DNA of 64,000 nucleotides, from positions 310,001 to 374,000 of the forward strand of contig NZ_AQXQ01000011.1 in NCBI RefSeq assembly GCF_000376865.1, written 5' to 3'. Of the stretch, positions 48,025 to 58,300 are shown piece by piece. How positions within the stretch are numbered: position 1 is the first letter of the stretch; every line of letters begins with the position of its first letter. Under the pieces are notes generated by a model, which had not been told where the DNA came from, did no database searches, and was given only the letters and a program-made list of their open reading frames with translations. The stretch is from Thioalkalivibrio sp. ALJ7 (GTDB lineage Bacteria; Pseudomonadota; Gammaproteobacteria; Ectothiorhodospirales; Ectothiorhodospiraceae). The position numbers and the translations under genes are program-made.

Positions 48025-48120
48025 CGATGACTCCCGCGGGGGCGTGCCGACAGCATCGCGCGGTGGCGTGACCATCGGGTGGCGGGATGATGACGATTGG
48101 GTGATGGCGGGCGTACGTGC

Positions 48121-48483
48121 TCAGGGCCAGAGGATCAGCAGCCAGATCACGATGGCGTGCAGAAAGCCGAGCAGGACGGCGGCGGAGCCCATGTCCTTCG
48201 CGCGCGCCGCGAGCTTGTGCTGTTCCGGCCCGAAGCGATCCACGGTGGCTTCGATGCCGGAGTTCAGGACCTCGATGATGAGGATCAGGAACAGGCTCCC
48301 GAACAGCAGGGCGCGCTCGGTCGGCGTGTTGCCAATGACCAGTGTCAGGGGCGCCAGCAGTACGACGAGCACGAGTTCCTGGCGAAAGGCCTCTTCGTGA
48401 CGAAAGGTCGCCCGAAGGCCGCGCCACGAGTACACGAAGGCTCGCAGGATGCGGGTGATGCCGGTTGCGCCACCATTGGCCAT
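48121..48483 (-). CDS. dgkA: Diacylglycerol kinase family protein
   Basis: This 120-residue membrane protein has three helices and the DgkA signature: FRHEEAFRQELVL near the N-terminus, then VLNSGIEATVDRFGPEQHKLAARAKDMGSAAVLL with the catalytic Glu and the Lys-Asp pair. It phosphorylates diacylglycerol or undecaprenol to recycle lipid. It follows the GT4 gene after 30 bp on the same strand and precedes the LpxH-like gene. Confidence 0.93.
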   Translation of the reverse strand: MANGGATGITRILRAFVYSWRGLRATFRHEEAFRQELVLVVLLAPLTLVIGNTPTERALLFGSLFLILIIEVLNSGIEATVDRFGPEQHKLAARAKDMGSAAVLLGFLHAIVIWLLILWP

Positions 48484-48513
48484 GTTGGTTCCAGGAATAC
48501 GGTTTGCAGAGGG

Positions 48514-49743
48514 TCAGTGGGTTCGGGTGGCCGCGGCCTGTGAGCCAGCGATCGCATCGCCGCTGCCGGCCAGCTCCTGGTACAGGGCGAGCAGTTTTTG
48601 GGTCATCTCGCGTTCGCTCCATTGCTGTACCCAGCGCCCGTGTGCCTCGCGAATGGCGCGTTGGCGTTCGGGGTCATCCAGTACCGCGGCCACCCGCTCG
48701 GCAAAGAGCGCGGGGTTCTCGGGCACGACCTCGGCGCCGGATGCTTCAGTCAGGATGTCGGTGGTACCCAGGCAAGCGGTGGAGATGACCGGCAGGCCGC
48801 TGGCCATGGCCTCCAGCAGGACTAACCCCTGGGTTTCGGTCGCCGAGGCGAATACGAAGGCATGCCCGGCGCGGTAGCAGTCGATCAGAGTGGTGTCCCG
48901 GTCCAGGTAGCCGCACCAGTGGATGTTGTCCTGCAGGCCCAGGCGCTCCGCCTGGCGTTCCAGATCGTCCCGGGCCGGCCCTTCGCCCGCGATCAATAGC
49001 AGGATGTCGGGGCGTTTACTGCGCAGGTGCTGCAGCATCTGGAGCAGGAAGCCGATGTTCTTTTCAAAGGCGATGCGGGAGACGTGAACCAGCATCTCGC
49101 GGCCGTAGGGGATGTCGCGTTCGGCCCGGAATAGATGGCCGTCGCCCCCGGACCAGGCCGCCGGATCGATACCGGTCGGCAGGCGGACAATCGGCGTTTC
49201 GATGCCGTATTCCAGTAGCGTCTGACGCATCGCCACCGAGGGGGCAATGACCCGGTCCACCGCATTGCATTGAGCCCGCGACACGCGCCGCGCGAAGGCC
49301 CGCAGCCACGCGGCGGGCAGCCACGGCAGATAGTGCTGCAGGTACCCTTCGAAGAACGTGTGATAGGTCTCGACCACCGGTACCTGCCAGTGTCGCGCGA
49401 GACGCAATCCGGCGTAGTGCGCCACGAAGGGGGTGTGGATGTGGATCAGGTCGGTCCGTTCGATACCGGCCTCGTGCAGGGTTCGGCGGATCAGGCGGCC
49501 CTTCAGGATGCGATCCTCCGGGTCCACGATCAGGTAGCGCGACGGGATGCGGATCAGGTCCTTGTCATCCGGGGCCGGACCCGGGTGCGCCCCCAGTCCG
49601 GGGTAGGCCGGGGCGACCAGGGTGACACGATGGCCCAGTTGCTGGAGCTGCGAGCGGAAGCTGGCCAGTGAAGTGGAGACCCCGTTGATCCGGGGAAAAT
49701 ACACGTCACTCAGCATCAGTATGTGCACGGCGGCGCCTGTCAC
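48514..49743 (-). CDS. GT4-family glycosyltransferase
   Basis: The 409-residue enzyme has the GT-B fold pattern: LMLSDVYFPRINGVSTSLASFRSQL at the N-terminus, a central HVSRIAFEKNIGFLLQML, and the C-terminal nucleotide-sugar motif SATETQGLVLLEAMASGLPVI containing the EX7E pair. Similar proteins transfer mannose or glucose to lipids and polysaccharides. Translation starts at GTG 49743 or GTG 49728, both without an obvious ribosome site. With dgkA and the LpxH-like gene it suggests glycolipid synthesis. Confidence 0.88.
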   Translation of the reverse strand: MTGAAVHILMLSDVYFPRINGVSTSLASFRSQLQQLGHRVTLVAPAYPGLGAHPGPAPDDKDLIRIPSRYLIVDPEDRILKGRLIRRTLHEAGIERTDLIHIHTPFVAHYAGLRLARHWQVPVVETYHTFFEGYLQHYLPWLPAAWLRAFARRVSRAQCNAVDRVIAPSVAMRQTLLEYGIETPIVRLPTGIDPAAWSGGDGHLFRAERDIPYGREMLVHVSRIAFEKNIGFLLQMLQHLRSKRPDILLLIAGEGPARDDLERQAERLGLQDNIHWCGYLDRDTTLIDCYRAGHAFVFASATETQGLVLLEAMASGLPVISTACLGTTDILTEASGAEVVPENPALFAERVAAVLDDPERQRAIREAHGRWVQQWSEREMTQKLLALYQELAGSGDAIAGSQAAATRTH

Positions 49744-49968
49744 GAGACTCGAAATCCGGAGTCTGGATCGTCCACGTGACCGTGTGATGACGAATTCGCT
49801 GCAACGACGTTGCGCTGCAATGCGGCCGGTCAGGGCTCGACTGTCACGCCGAAACCGCGCGTCGCAGGAAGCGCTCCCGCCGGACTTGTCGAGGTTCTTG
49901 TGAGGTGCCAGTACAACGCGTGTGCGAGGGCGGACGACTGCGTAACGATGCCTGAAAATGCGGCCCGT

Positions 49969-50367
49969 TCAGCGGTAGACGCGGACTTCTTGTTCCCAGC
50001 CCTCGACGCCGCGATTGGCGCAGAACTCCTGAACGTGCCCGTCCGCGTAGCGGATTTCGGCATTGAAGCCGGCCGCCGGGACATGGTTCAGGGCGACGCG
50101 CCGGCGTTCACCCGCGCCGATTTCTCCCTCGCGAAGGCTGGACTCCGATAGCTCGTGACCGAAGTCGAAGTGTACGGATCGAATGGCGACATCGCTGTCG
50201 TTGTGCAGGGTGACCATCAGCACGCCCTCGGGCGGAGGCGATTCCACCAGCCAGTGCATCAGGCCTGCACCCAGTATCAGGCCGAGCACGAACAACCCCG
50301 TGGCGGGGGCACGCAGGGCGTCCACAACGAGTTCGTCCCAGCTACGGCGAGGCGGTGTGGGTTCCAT
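49969..50367 (-). CDS. Hypothetical single-span membrane protein
   Basis: The 132-residue product has a short cytoplasmic start, one transmembrane segment (GLFVLGLILGAGLMHWLV) and a periplasmic beta-rich domain of about 80 residues (VLMVTLHNDSDVAIRSVHFDFGHE...). The domain's pattern is Ig-like. No family or partner was recognised. It is separated from neighbours by 70-220 bp on both sides. Confidence 0.6.
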   Translation of the reverse strand: MEPTPPRRSWDELVVDALRAPATGLFVLGLILGAGLMHWLVESPPPEGVLMVTLHNDSDVAIRSVHFDFGHELSESSLREGEIGAGERRRVALNHVPAAGFNAEIRYADGHVQEFCANRGVEGWEQEVRVYR

Positions 50368-50438
50368 GGTGGCGGTGCCCGAAATGGATTAGCAATCTCT
50401 AATGTTAGCAAGACTGCTGGTGGGGCAACGGTCGGGAG

Positions 50439-51251
50439 TTAGTGTTCCGCTTCGTTCAGGTCGTCGCGGGTGTCTCGAGTCAGGTCGGCGGTCAGATAGT
50501 CCAGGGTCATCGGCAGGCCGAGATCGACCCGAGGCAAGTGCTGCAGGCGAATGCGGATCTGCCGCGGGCGGGCCTCCAGCAGGTGGCCGCCGTGCTGGCG
50601 GGCGGCATCGACGAAGTGGAGGTGGTAGCCGGGCACGGCAACCGACTGCATGAACTCGGGCGTCCAGAAGCCGGCCATTGAGCCCTCGACGTTTTCGAAT
50701 TCGTACTCTGGCTGTTCGCGCGCGACCTCGACCAGCGGTCGGTAGGCGTCCTGGCGTGGGACCGATCGGGTCCGGACGTAGTCGAAGAGCCCATCCAGTC
50801 GGATCGCGTACACCATGTTGTGCGACGGGATCAGGCGGTCGAACAGGCCTTGCAGTCCTGGGTAGTCGAGAGGGGTGTCGATGATCTCCTCGCTCCAGGG
50901 GCGAAAGTGGGTGACACAGGCAAACGGGGTGCGCGTGTCCGAGGTGACGGCATAGGCGCGTCCATCCGAGCGCAGTTGGTAGACCTCGCCATCCAGCACC
51001 ACCATCTCGCCGTCCAGGTCGTTGAAGGTGCCCAGACCGAAGTCACCTTGCGACAGGATGTCGGCGATGGTCGTGTCCTCGCGGTACAGCCCCTCCACGA
51101 GCGCATTCACCGGCGCCGATACGTACAGGCTGGCGGTGGGCGCGGCGGCGTCCAGCCAGCGCTGTAGAAGGACCGATTCGCTCACGCCCTCGGCCTGTGC
51201 GCGATCGGCCAGGCGTTCGAGGAGTTCGGTGGGGATTGGGTGGGTGGGCAT
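50439..51251 (-). CDS. budA: Alpha-acetolactate decarboxylase
   Basis: The 270-residue protein fits acetolactate decarboxylase from about residue 40 on: SLYVSAPVNALVEGLYREDTT, GDFGLGTFNDLDGEMVVLDG and the zinc-binding H210/H212/H223 in GYHLHF...HGGHLLE. It converts alpha-acetolactate to acetoin. The first 36 residues (IPTELLERLADRAQAEGVSESVLLQRWLDAA) look like a ribbon-helix-helix type extension rather than a signal peptide. No acetolactate synthase (budB) gene is adjacent, so the pathway role is uncertain. Divergent from gshA. Confidence 0.87.
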   Translation of the reverse strand: MPTHPIPTELLERLADRAQAEGVSESVLLQRWLDAAAPTASLYVSAPVNALVEGLYREDTTIADILSQGDFGLGTFNDLDGEMVVLDGEVYQLRSDGRAYAVTSDTRTPFACVTHFRPWSEEIIDTPLDYPGLQGLFDRLIPSHNMVYAIRLDGLFDYVRTRSVPRQDAYRPLVEVAREQPEYEFENVEGSMAGFWTPEFMQSVAVPGYHLHFVDAARQHGGHLLEARPRQIRIRLQHLPRVDLGLPMTLDYLTADLTRDTRDDLNEAEH

Positions 51252-51406
51252 GGAGGGCTTCTATGATGCTCCGAGGTGGGGCCAAGGTTGCGGCGTGCCG
51301 CGATCGGGCGCAACCGCGTGCACGGGGCAACCAATGGTGTGGGCCCGTGCATGTGACCCCATCGCCGCATTCGGGTATGTTCCCCGAGTTTTCATTTGTG
51401 CAGGGC

Positions 51407-53002
51407 ATGGCTTCCGTGGGAACCGACGAACGTAATCTGCAGGGCCTGGTGGCGCGCCTGGCGGAGGCGCTGGCCGGCGTCGGTTTGCACGGACGGATCG
51501 GGTTGGAGAAGGAGACGCTGCGCGTGGGCCCGGAAGGCTCGCCGGCACTGACCCCGCATCCCGCCGCTCTGGGCTCGGCGCTGACGCACCCGCATATCAC
51601 CACGGACTACTCCGAGGCCTTGCTGGAGCTGGTGACCCCGCCGTTCGATGATGTGCGGGAGACGCTGGGGTTTCTGCACGACCTGCAGGCCTTCGCGGCC
51701 GCGAATGTCGGTGACGAGACCTTGTGGTCGACCTCCATGCCCTGCGTAACGGCGAACGACAATGCGATCCCGGTGGCGCAGTACGGTCGCTCCAACGCCG
51801 GACGCATGAAGACCGTGTACCGCATCGGGCTCGGCCATCGCTACGGGCGCAAGATGCAGGTGATCGCGGGCGTGCACTTCAATTACTCGCCACGCCCGGA
51901 GTTCTGGCCGGCCCTGGCCGATGTGCTGGGCGAGACAGACGGCCGCGCGTTCCGCGACGAGCGGATGATGGGGATGATCCGCAACCTGCTGCGCTTTGGC
52001 TGGCTGGTGCCCTATCTGTTCGGCGCCTCGCCGGCGGTGTGCAATTCGTTTCTCGAGGGGCATGGCGCGGTGCTGGAGGACTTCGACGACGATACCTCCT
52101 ATTTGCCGCATGCGACCAGCCTGCGCATGGGTGATATCGGCTACACCAACCGCAAGGAAGCGGATACCGGCATCAAGGCGGACTACAACTCCCTGGGTGG
52201 TTACGTCGACTCGCTGCGCTGCGCGATCAATACGCCGAGCCCGGAGTGGGAGCACATTGGCGTGAAGGTCGACGGCGAATATCGCCAGCTGAACGCCAAC
52301 ATCCTGCAGATCGAGAACGAGTACTACTCGACCGTGCGCCCGAAGCAGCCGCTGGAGCGCTTCGAGAAGCCGACCGATGCCCTGGAGGCGCGCGGGATCG
52401 AATACGTCGAGCTGCGTTCGGTGGATATCAACGCCCAGCACCCGCTGGGGGTGGACGAGACCCAGCTGCGCTTTCTCGAGGTGTTTGCCCTGACCTGCCT
52501 GCTGCAGCCCAGCCCCCTGCTGGCGGACGGCGAACTCGACGCGATCGACCGCAACCTGCTGGACGTGGCGCATTACGGCCGCCGCCCCGGGCTCGAGCTG
52601 CGCCGGCAGGACGAGCACGTGCTGCTGCAGGACTGGGCGCGCGAACTGCTGGCCCTGATGCGGCCGGTGGCCGCGATCCTCGATCAGGAATTGCCGGGTG
52701 ACCCGTACCGTCGAGCACTCAGCGAACAATGGGGCAAGGTGGAACAGGCCGACCTGACCCCTTCGGCGCGGATGCTGGAAGACATGATGGCGCGCGAAGA
52801 GGGGTTTTATCGCTACGCCAGCCGCCTGTCGGCTCAGCATCGCGAGGCCTTCCGCTTTAATGGACCGTTGCCGCGCGCCGATACGCTGGAGGCGCTGGCG
52901 CGCCAGAGCCTCGCCGAGCAGACAGCGATCGAGCAGGCCGATGAACTCGATTTCGATACCTTCCTGGCGCGCTACTTCGAGGGCAGTCTGCGGGCTTCCT
53001 GA
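51407..53002 (+). CDS. gshA: Glutamate-cysteine ligase, type I
   Basis: The 531-residue product matches E. coli-type GshA: GRIGLEKETLRVGPEG, HPAALGSALTHPHITTDYSEALLELVTPP, FGASPAVCNSF and YVELRSVDINAQHPLGVD. It joins glutamate and cysteine in the rate-limiting step of glutathione synthesis in the cytosol. The frame is open far upstream; ATG 51407 (MASVGTDERN) and ATG 51377 are the likely starts, neither with a strong ribosome site. No gshB is in the window. A glutathione-dependent reductase gene follows on the same strand, 146 bp away. Confidence 0.93.
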   Translation: MASVGTDERNLQGLVARLAEALAGVGLHGRIGLEKETLRVGPEGSPALTPHPAALGSALTHPHITTDYSEALLELVTPPFDDVRETLGFLHDLQAFAAANVGDETLWSTSMPCVTANDNAIPVAQYGRSNAGRMKTVYRIGLGHRYGRKMQVIAGVHFNYSPRPEFWPALADVLGETDGRAFRDERMMGMIRNLLRFGWLVPYLFGASPAVCNSFLEGHGAVLEDFDDDTSYLPHATSLRMGDIGYTNRKEADTGIKADYNSLGGYVDSLRCAINTPSPEWEHIGVKVDGEYRQLNANILQIENEYYSTVRPKQPLERFEKPTDALEARGIEYVELRSVDINAQHPLGVDETQLRFLEVFALTCLLQPSPLLADGELDAIDRNLLDVAHYGRRPGLELRRQDEHVLLQDWARELLALMRPVAAILDQELPGDPYRRALSEQWGKVEQADLTPSARMLEDMMAREEGFYRYASRLSAQHREAFRFNGPLPRADTLEALARQSLAEQTAIEQADELDFDTFLARYFEGSLRAS

Positions 53003-53054
53003 TGCCGGGCCTGAGCATTCGATTTATTCGAACCATCAGGCCCATTTAACGCAA

Positions 53055-53069
53055 TTTATCTTCGATAAA
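53055..53069. promoter_or_regulatory. Candidate operator upstream of the glutathionyl reductase gene
   Basis: TTTATC-TTC-GATAAA is a perfect inverted repeat with a 3-base spacer, 79 bp before the start codon, in a short AT-rich patch. A second, looser palindrome (TTCGA ... TCGAA at 53018-53032) lies just upstream. The layout suggests a dimeric regulator site, possibly LysR type; the protein is unknown. Confidence 0.4.
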
Positions 53070-53148
53070 ATCGATGCGATGATGGGGGCACAATCATCGG
53101 AAGGGTCCGTGCTGTGTCCCGGCGGGCCGGAACCCTGGAGAAGCCCAC

Positions 53149-54165
53149 ATGAGCCTCTTGATCAATGGCGAGCTGCGCGAGGGCTGGCTGGACGAGGAGT
53201 CCGACGAGAACGGCGAGTTCGTGCGTCAGGACCAGCAGTACCGCAACTACGTGACCGCCGATGGCTCGCCCGGTCCGCTGGGCGAGGGGGGGTATCCTGC
53301 CGAATCCGGGCGCTACCACCTGTATGTCTCCTACGCCTGTCCCTGGGCGCACCGCACGCTGATCCTGCGCAAGCTGAAGGGGCTGGAGTCGCATATCGGC
53401 TTGTCGGTCGTTCACCACTACATGGGTGATCCTGGCTGGTCATTCGACGACTGCGATGGTTGCACCGGGGACCGGGTGCACGGTTCGAAATACATGCACG
53501 AGCTCTACACCCGGACCGACCCGAATTACACCGGCATCATTACCGTGCCAGTACTGTTCGACACGCAGGCCGACCGGATCGTAAATAACGAGTCCGAAGA
53601 TCTGGTGCGCATGTTCAACGGCGCCTTCGATCACATCACCGGCAACACCCTGGATTTCTATCCGGAAGACCTGCGCGAGGAGATCCATGCGGTCAACGAT
53701 CGGGTCTACGAGAATGTGAACAATGGTGTCTACCGTTCCGGGTTTGCGACCACCCAGCATGCCTACGAGGCGGCCTTCGACCGTCTGTTCGAGGCGTTGG
53801 ACTGGTTGGAAGAGCGTCTGGCGCGGCAGCCCTTCCTGGTCGGGGACCGGCTGACCGAGGCGGACTGGCGGCTGTTCACCACGCTGGTGCGTTTCGATCC
53901 GGTGTATTACAGCCACTTCAAGTGCAACCGTCAGCGCCTGCTGGACTTCCCGAACCTGGCGGCCTACCTGCGCATGCTCTACCAGCGCCCCGGCGTGGCG
54001 GAGACGGTACGCATGGATCACATCAAGGCGCATTACTACGGGAGTCACCCGATGCTGAACCCCAGCGGCATCGTGCCGAAGGGGCCGGTGATCGATTACA
54101 GTGCGCCGCATGGCCGACCGCTCGGGACGTTGCCCGCAGCACTGCGGAACGCCGACGAAATGTGA
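53149..54165 (+). CDS. Glutathionyl-hydroquinone reductase (YqjG/ECM4 type)
   Basis: The 338-residue protein has the Omega/Xi-class GST layout with the catalytic motif YACPWAHRT (C64). The N-terminal extension, DPNYTGIITVPVLFDTQ and NNESEDLVRMFN are typical of glutathionyl-hydroquinone reductases, which remove glutathione from quinone conjugates. Its placement after gshA makes sense, since glutathione is the co-substrate. The gene has a plausible GGAGAAG ribosome site. Confidence 0.93.
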   Translation: MSLLINGELREGWLDEESDENGEFVRQDQQYRNYVTADGSPGPLGEGGYPAESGRYHLYVSYACPWAHRTLILRKLKGLESHIGLSVVHHYMGDPGWSFDDCDGCTGDRVHGSKYMHELYTRTDPNYTGIITVPVLFDTQADRIVNNESEDLVRMFNGAFDHITGNTLDFYPEDLREEIHAVNDRVYENVNNGVYRSGFATTQHAYEAAFDRLFEALDWLEERLARQPFLVGDRLTEADWRLFTTLVRFDPVYYSHFKCNRQRLLDFPNLAAYLRMLYQRPGVAETVRMDHIKAHYYGSHPMLNPSGIVPKGPVIDYSAPHGRPLGTLPAALRNADEM

Positions 54166-54209
54166 CGGTCGTTACACTTGTGGCGGCACCGAAAACGAAG
54201 CCGTGTTCC

Positions 54210-54234
54210 GTGGCCCGGGCGATCCCCGGGCCAC
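54210..54234 (+). terminator. Hairpin between the reductase and the second RND operon
   Basis: GTGGCCCGGG at 54210-54219 pairs perfectly with CCCGGGCCAC at 54225-54234 across 5 bases. It is followed by ACTTAT rather than a full T-tract, so it may terminate only weakly before the next operon. Confidence 0.5.
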
Positions 54235-54257
54235 ACTTATGCTGAGGGGAGTGCCGA

Positions 54258-55364
54258 GTGAAGGCGATTGGGTGGTTGCTGGGCTTGTTGATCGTGGTGG
54301 CGGCCGGTTGGGCCGCCTGGCACGCGATCGACCCGCTGCAGAGTGAAGGCGACGACTCGGCCGAGCTCGATGAGGCACCATCCGAACGTGACACCCGCAC
54401 CCCCGTTCGCACTTCCGTTATCGAACCTCGGACCTTCGAGACCCGAGTGGAATCCCTGGGCACGGTGGAGGCCCGTGAATCGGTCACCGTCACGGCCAGC
54501 GTGACCGAGCGCGTCGTCGAGGTGCTGTTTGACGACGGCGACGAGGTCGAGGCGGGGCAGTTGCTGGTGCGGCTGGATGCGGAGGAAGAGCGTGCGGCCG
54601 TGCGCGAGATCCGCGTTCAGGTCGACGAGGCCCGGCGCGAGCTGGAGCGCGTGCGCGACCGCGTGGCGGATGGTGTGGTGACCCAGCAGCAAGTCGATCA
54701 GCAGCGTTCCCGATTGAGCGAAGCGGAGGCCCGACTGGCTGCCGCGGAGGCGCGTGTTGCGAACCGCGAGATCCGCGCGCCGTTCTCCGGCCGTCTGGGT
54801 CTGCGCCAGGTGAGCACAGGGGCCCTGGTGAGCCCCGGAACTCCAGTCGTCGAACTGGATGATGTCGCCACAGTGAAGGTGGATTTTGCGGTCTCCGAGC
54901 GCCATGCCGGGGTGATTGACCTCGGTCGCGTGATCCATGGCCGCAGTGCTCAAGGCGAATTCGAGGGGCAGGTTTCGGCTGTCAGTAACCGTATGGATGT
55001 CTCCACTCGTACCCTGATCGTGCGGGCAAGAGTGGAAAACCCAGACCTCGTTCTGCGGCCGGGCATGTTGGTGAATGTGCGGCTGTCGCTGGATCCGGTG
55101 GACCGCCTGGCCGTGCCGGAGGGCGCGATCCGCCAGGTGGCGGACCAGCACTTCGTATTTCGTTTGACCGAAGACGAAACCGTTGAGCGCGTGCGCATCC
55201 GCATCGGCCGCCGAGACCCCGGCTACGCCGAGGTTCTGTCGGGGCTCGATCCGGGTGACGTCGTGGTTTCCGAGGGCGTTTCGCGTGTGCGTGATGGGCG
55301 CGAGGTTCGAGTGTTGCCACCGAGCGTACCGCGTGGGGCCGGTGGGGGCGGCTCCGGCCAATGA
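54258..55364 (+). CDS. RND efflux periplasmic adaptor, second system
   Basis: This 368-residue membrane fusion protein begins with a membrane anchor (LLGLLIVVAAGWAAW). It has a lipoyl-like hairpin (VTERVVEVLFDDGDEVEAGQLLVRLDAEEER), a coiled coil, and the adaptor barrel with IRAPFSGRLGLRQVSTGALVSPGTPVV. The last pattern is characteristic of MdtA/AcrA-like adaptors. Translation starts at GTG 54258 behind GAGGGGAG. The stop overlaps the pump gene start by 4 bp (ATGA). No outer membrane channel gene accompanies it. Confidence 0.92.
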   Translation: MKAIGWLLGLLIVVAAGWAAWHAIDPLQSEGDDSAELDEAPSERDTRTPVRTSVIEPRTFETRVESLGTVEARESVTVTASVTERVVEVLFDDGDEVEAGQLLVRLDAEEERAAVREIRVQVDEARRELERVRDRVADGVVTQQQVDQQRSRLSEAEARLAAAEARVANREIRAPFSGRLGLRQVSTGALVSPGTPVVELDDVATVKVDFAVSERHAGVIDLGRVIHGRSAQGEFEGQVSAVSNRMDVSTRTLIVRARVENPDLVLRPGMLVNVRLSLDPVDRLAVPEGAIRQVADQHFVFRLTEDETVERVRIRIGRRDPGYAEVLSGLDPGDVVVSEGVSRVRDGREVRVLPPSVPRGAGGGGSGQ

Positions 55365-58300
55365 TCATCTCGGATGTCGCCAATCGTCGGCCGGTACTGG
55401 CGATTGTCTTCAATCTGTTGCTGATCACCTTCGGGTTGATCGCCTACAACAGTCTTCCGCTGCGTGAATACCCCGATGTGGATCCGCCCGTGGTCACGGT
55501 GAACACCGTTTATCCCGGTGCCAGTGGCGAGATCATCGAGCGCGAGGTAACCCAGCGGCTGGAGGATCGGATTGCCGGCATCGAGGGTATCCGTTTTGTG
55601 GAGTCCTCCAGCGAGGACGGCCAGTCCCAAATTACGATCGAGTTCAACCTGAACCGCGATCTGGATGCGGCGGCGAATGACGTGCGCGAGGCCGTCAGTC
55701 GCGCAATGCGCGACCTGCCCGAGGATATCGATCCGCCCGAGGTGACCAAGGCGGATGCCGATGCCAACCCGATCCTTTGGCTCAACCTGTCCAGTACCAC
55801 GATGGACGCGCTGGAGCTGGCGGACTACGCCGAGCGCAACCTGATCGATCGTATCTCCGTCGTGGATGGCGTAGCCCTGGTCCGACGTGGCGGGGCCCGC
55901 AGCTATGCCATGCGCATCTGGGTGGACCGCGAGGCACTGGCGGCGCGCGAGCTGACGGTATTGGATATCTCCAACGCCCTGGAGGAGGAAAACGTCGAGC
56001 TCCCGGCAGGGCGCCTGGAATCGGTCGAGCGCGAGTTCACCGTGCGGGTGGACCGTCAGTATCGAACGCCGGAGGATTTCTCCAATCTGGTGCTCAAACG
56101 CGGCGAGCAGGGGCAGCTGGTTCGTCTGGGTGACGTGGCCGATGTGAACATCGGGGCGGATACCGAGCGCAGTGAGTTCCGCGGCAATGGCGAGGATATG
56201 ATCGGGCTGGGGATTATCCGTCAGTCGAACGCCAATGTCCTGGATGTGGCCAATGGCGTGAAGGCCATGGCCGCAGATCTGCAGGACAGCCTCCCGGAAG
56301 GCACCTCGCTGGTGACCACCTACGACGAGTCGGTGTTCATCGAGGGCGCGATCCGCGAGGTCTACATCACCCTGGCGGTTGCGACGGCCGCGGTCGTGTT
56401 CGTGATCTGGTTGTTCCTGGGCAGTTGGCGCGCCACCTTGATCCCCGCAGTCACCGTGCCTGTGGCGATCACCGCCGCGTTTATCGGGATCACCCTGTTC
56501 GGTTTTTCGGTCAACCTGCTCACCCTGCTGGCCCTGGTGCTGGCGGTTGGGTTGGTGGTGGACGACTCCATCGTCATGCTGGAGAACATCCATCGTCGAA
56601 TCGAGCGGGGGGAACCCGGACTCCTGGCGGCCTATCGCGGGGCCGGGCAGGTCGGGTTCGCGATTGTGGCGACCACCTCGGTACTGATCGCGGTGTTTGT
56701 ACCGCTGGCGTTCCTCGAGGGCACGGTTGGGCGCCTGTTCACCGAGTTCGCGATCGCCATGGCGATCGCCGTGTTCTTCTCGAGCCTGGTGGCGCTAACC
56801 CTTGCACCCGTGCTCTCCGGGCGGTTGATGCACAAGGGGGACGATGAAACCGGTGCTGCGCGTTATATCGGGCGCGGGTTTGCGGCCCTGGAGCGCGGCT
56901 ACGGGCGTGCCCTCCAGACGGGCCTGAAGGCATCCTGGCTGATTGTCCCGATCCTGGCGGCCGTGCTGGCGGCGGCCTGGTATCTGTTCGACACCCTTCC
57001 CGAAGAGTTCGCGCCGCAGGAGGACCGTGGCGCGTTTTTCGTGATGGTCGACGGGCCCGAGGGGGCCAATTTCGAATACATGAGCCAGCAGATGGCCGAG
57101 GTCGAAGCCCGGATCATGCCGCTGGTCGAGGACGGCCCGATCCGTCGTGCCCTGGTGCGCACCCCGCGCGGTTTTGGGGGTTCGGAACTCATGAACAACG
57201 GGTTCGTGATCGCGATCCTTGAGCACTGGGATGACCGCGATGTCTCGGGGCAGGAGGTCATCGAGCAGATTCGCGACATTGTTGACGAGATGCCCGGTGT
57301 TGAGGCCCGGGTGGTCATGCGCCAAGGGCTGTCGCGAGGTCGTGTCGGCCCGCCGGTACAGTTTGTGATCTCCGGGCCGGACTATGAGCAGCTCGAGGAA
57401 TGGGGCGAGACCATGCGCGAGGCCGCCACCGAGATACCAGGGCTGACCCGGGTCGATCTCGATTATGAGCCGACCCAGCCACAGCTCAATGTGCGCCTGG
57501 ACCGCGACCGGGCCGGAGACCTGGGCGTATCCATGCTGGACGTGGGCCGCACGCTGGATATCGTCCTCGGCGGGCGCGATGTCACCACATTCGTGGACCG
57601 GGGTGAGGAGTACGACGTCATTCTGGAGGGGCTGACCGACCAGCGGCGTACGCCGGGGGATATCGACAACCTCTATGTACGCTCGTCCGCCGGGGACATG
57701 GTGCCCTTGTCGAGTCTGGTGACCTACGAAGAGCAGGCCGGGCCGTCCTCTCTGGAACGCTACAACCGCTCGCGGGCGGTCACCCTGACCGCCGGGCTGG
57801 CGGATGGCATGACGCTGGGCGAGGCCCTGGATGCCCTGGATGAACTGGCCGCCGAGTTGCTTCCAGCCGAGGCCGGCATTGACTACAAGGGGGAATCGCT
57901 GGACCTTCGCGCGGGCTCCGAGGCGATCCTGTTCGTCTTTGCGCTGGCCTTGCTGGTGGTCTTCCTGGTTCTGGCAGCACAGTTCGAGAGCTTCGTGCAC
58001 CCCTTTGTGATCATGCTGACGGTTCCGCTGGCGGTGGTCGGAGCGTTGCTTGGACTCCATCTGACGGGCCAGACGCTGAATATCTACAGTCAGATCGGGA
58101 TGGTCATGCTGATCGGGTTGGCCGCGAAGAACGGCATCTTGATCGTCGAGTTCGCCAATCAGTTGCGCGACCGTGGGCGTGACTTTGATACGGCAGTGGT
58201 CGAGGCGGCACGTATGCGTCTGCGGCCGGTGTTGATGACGGCGCTGACCACCGTGGCCGGGTCCATTCCGCTGATCCTGGCCTCCGGACCGGGTCAGGAG

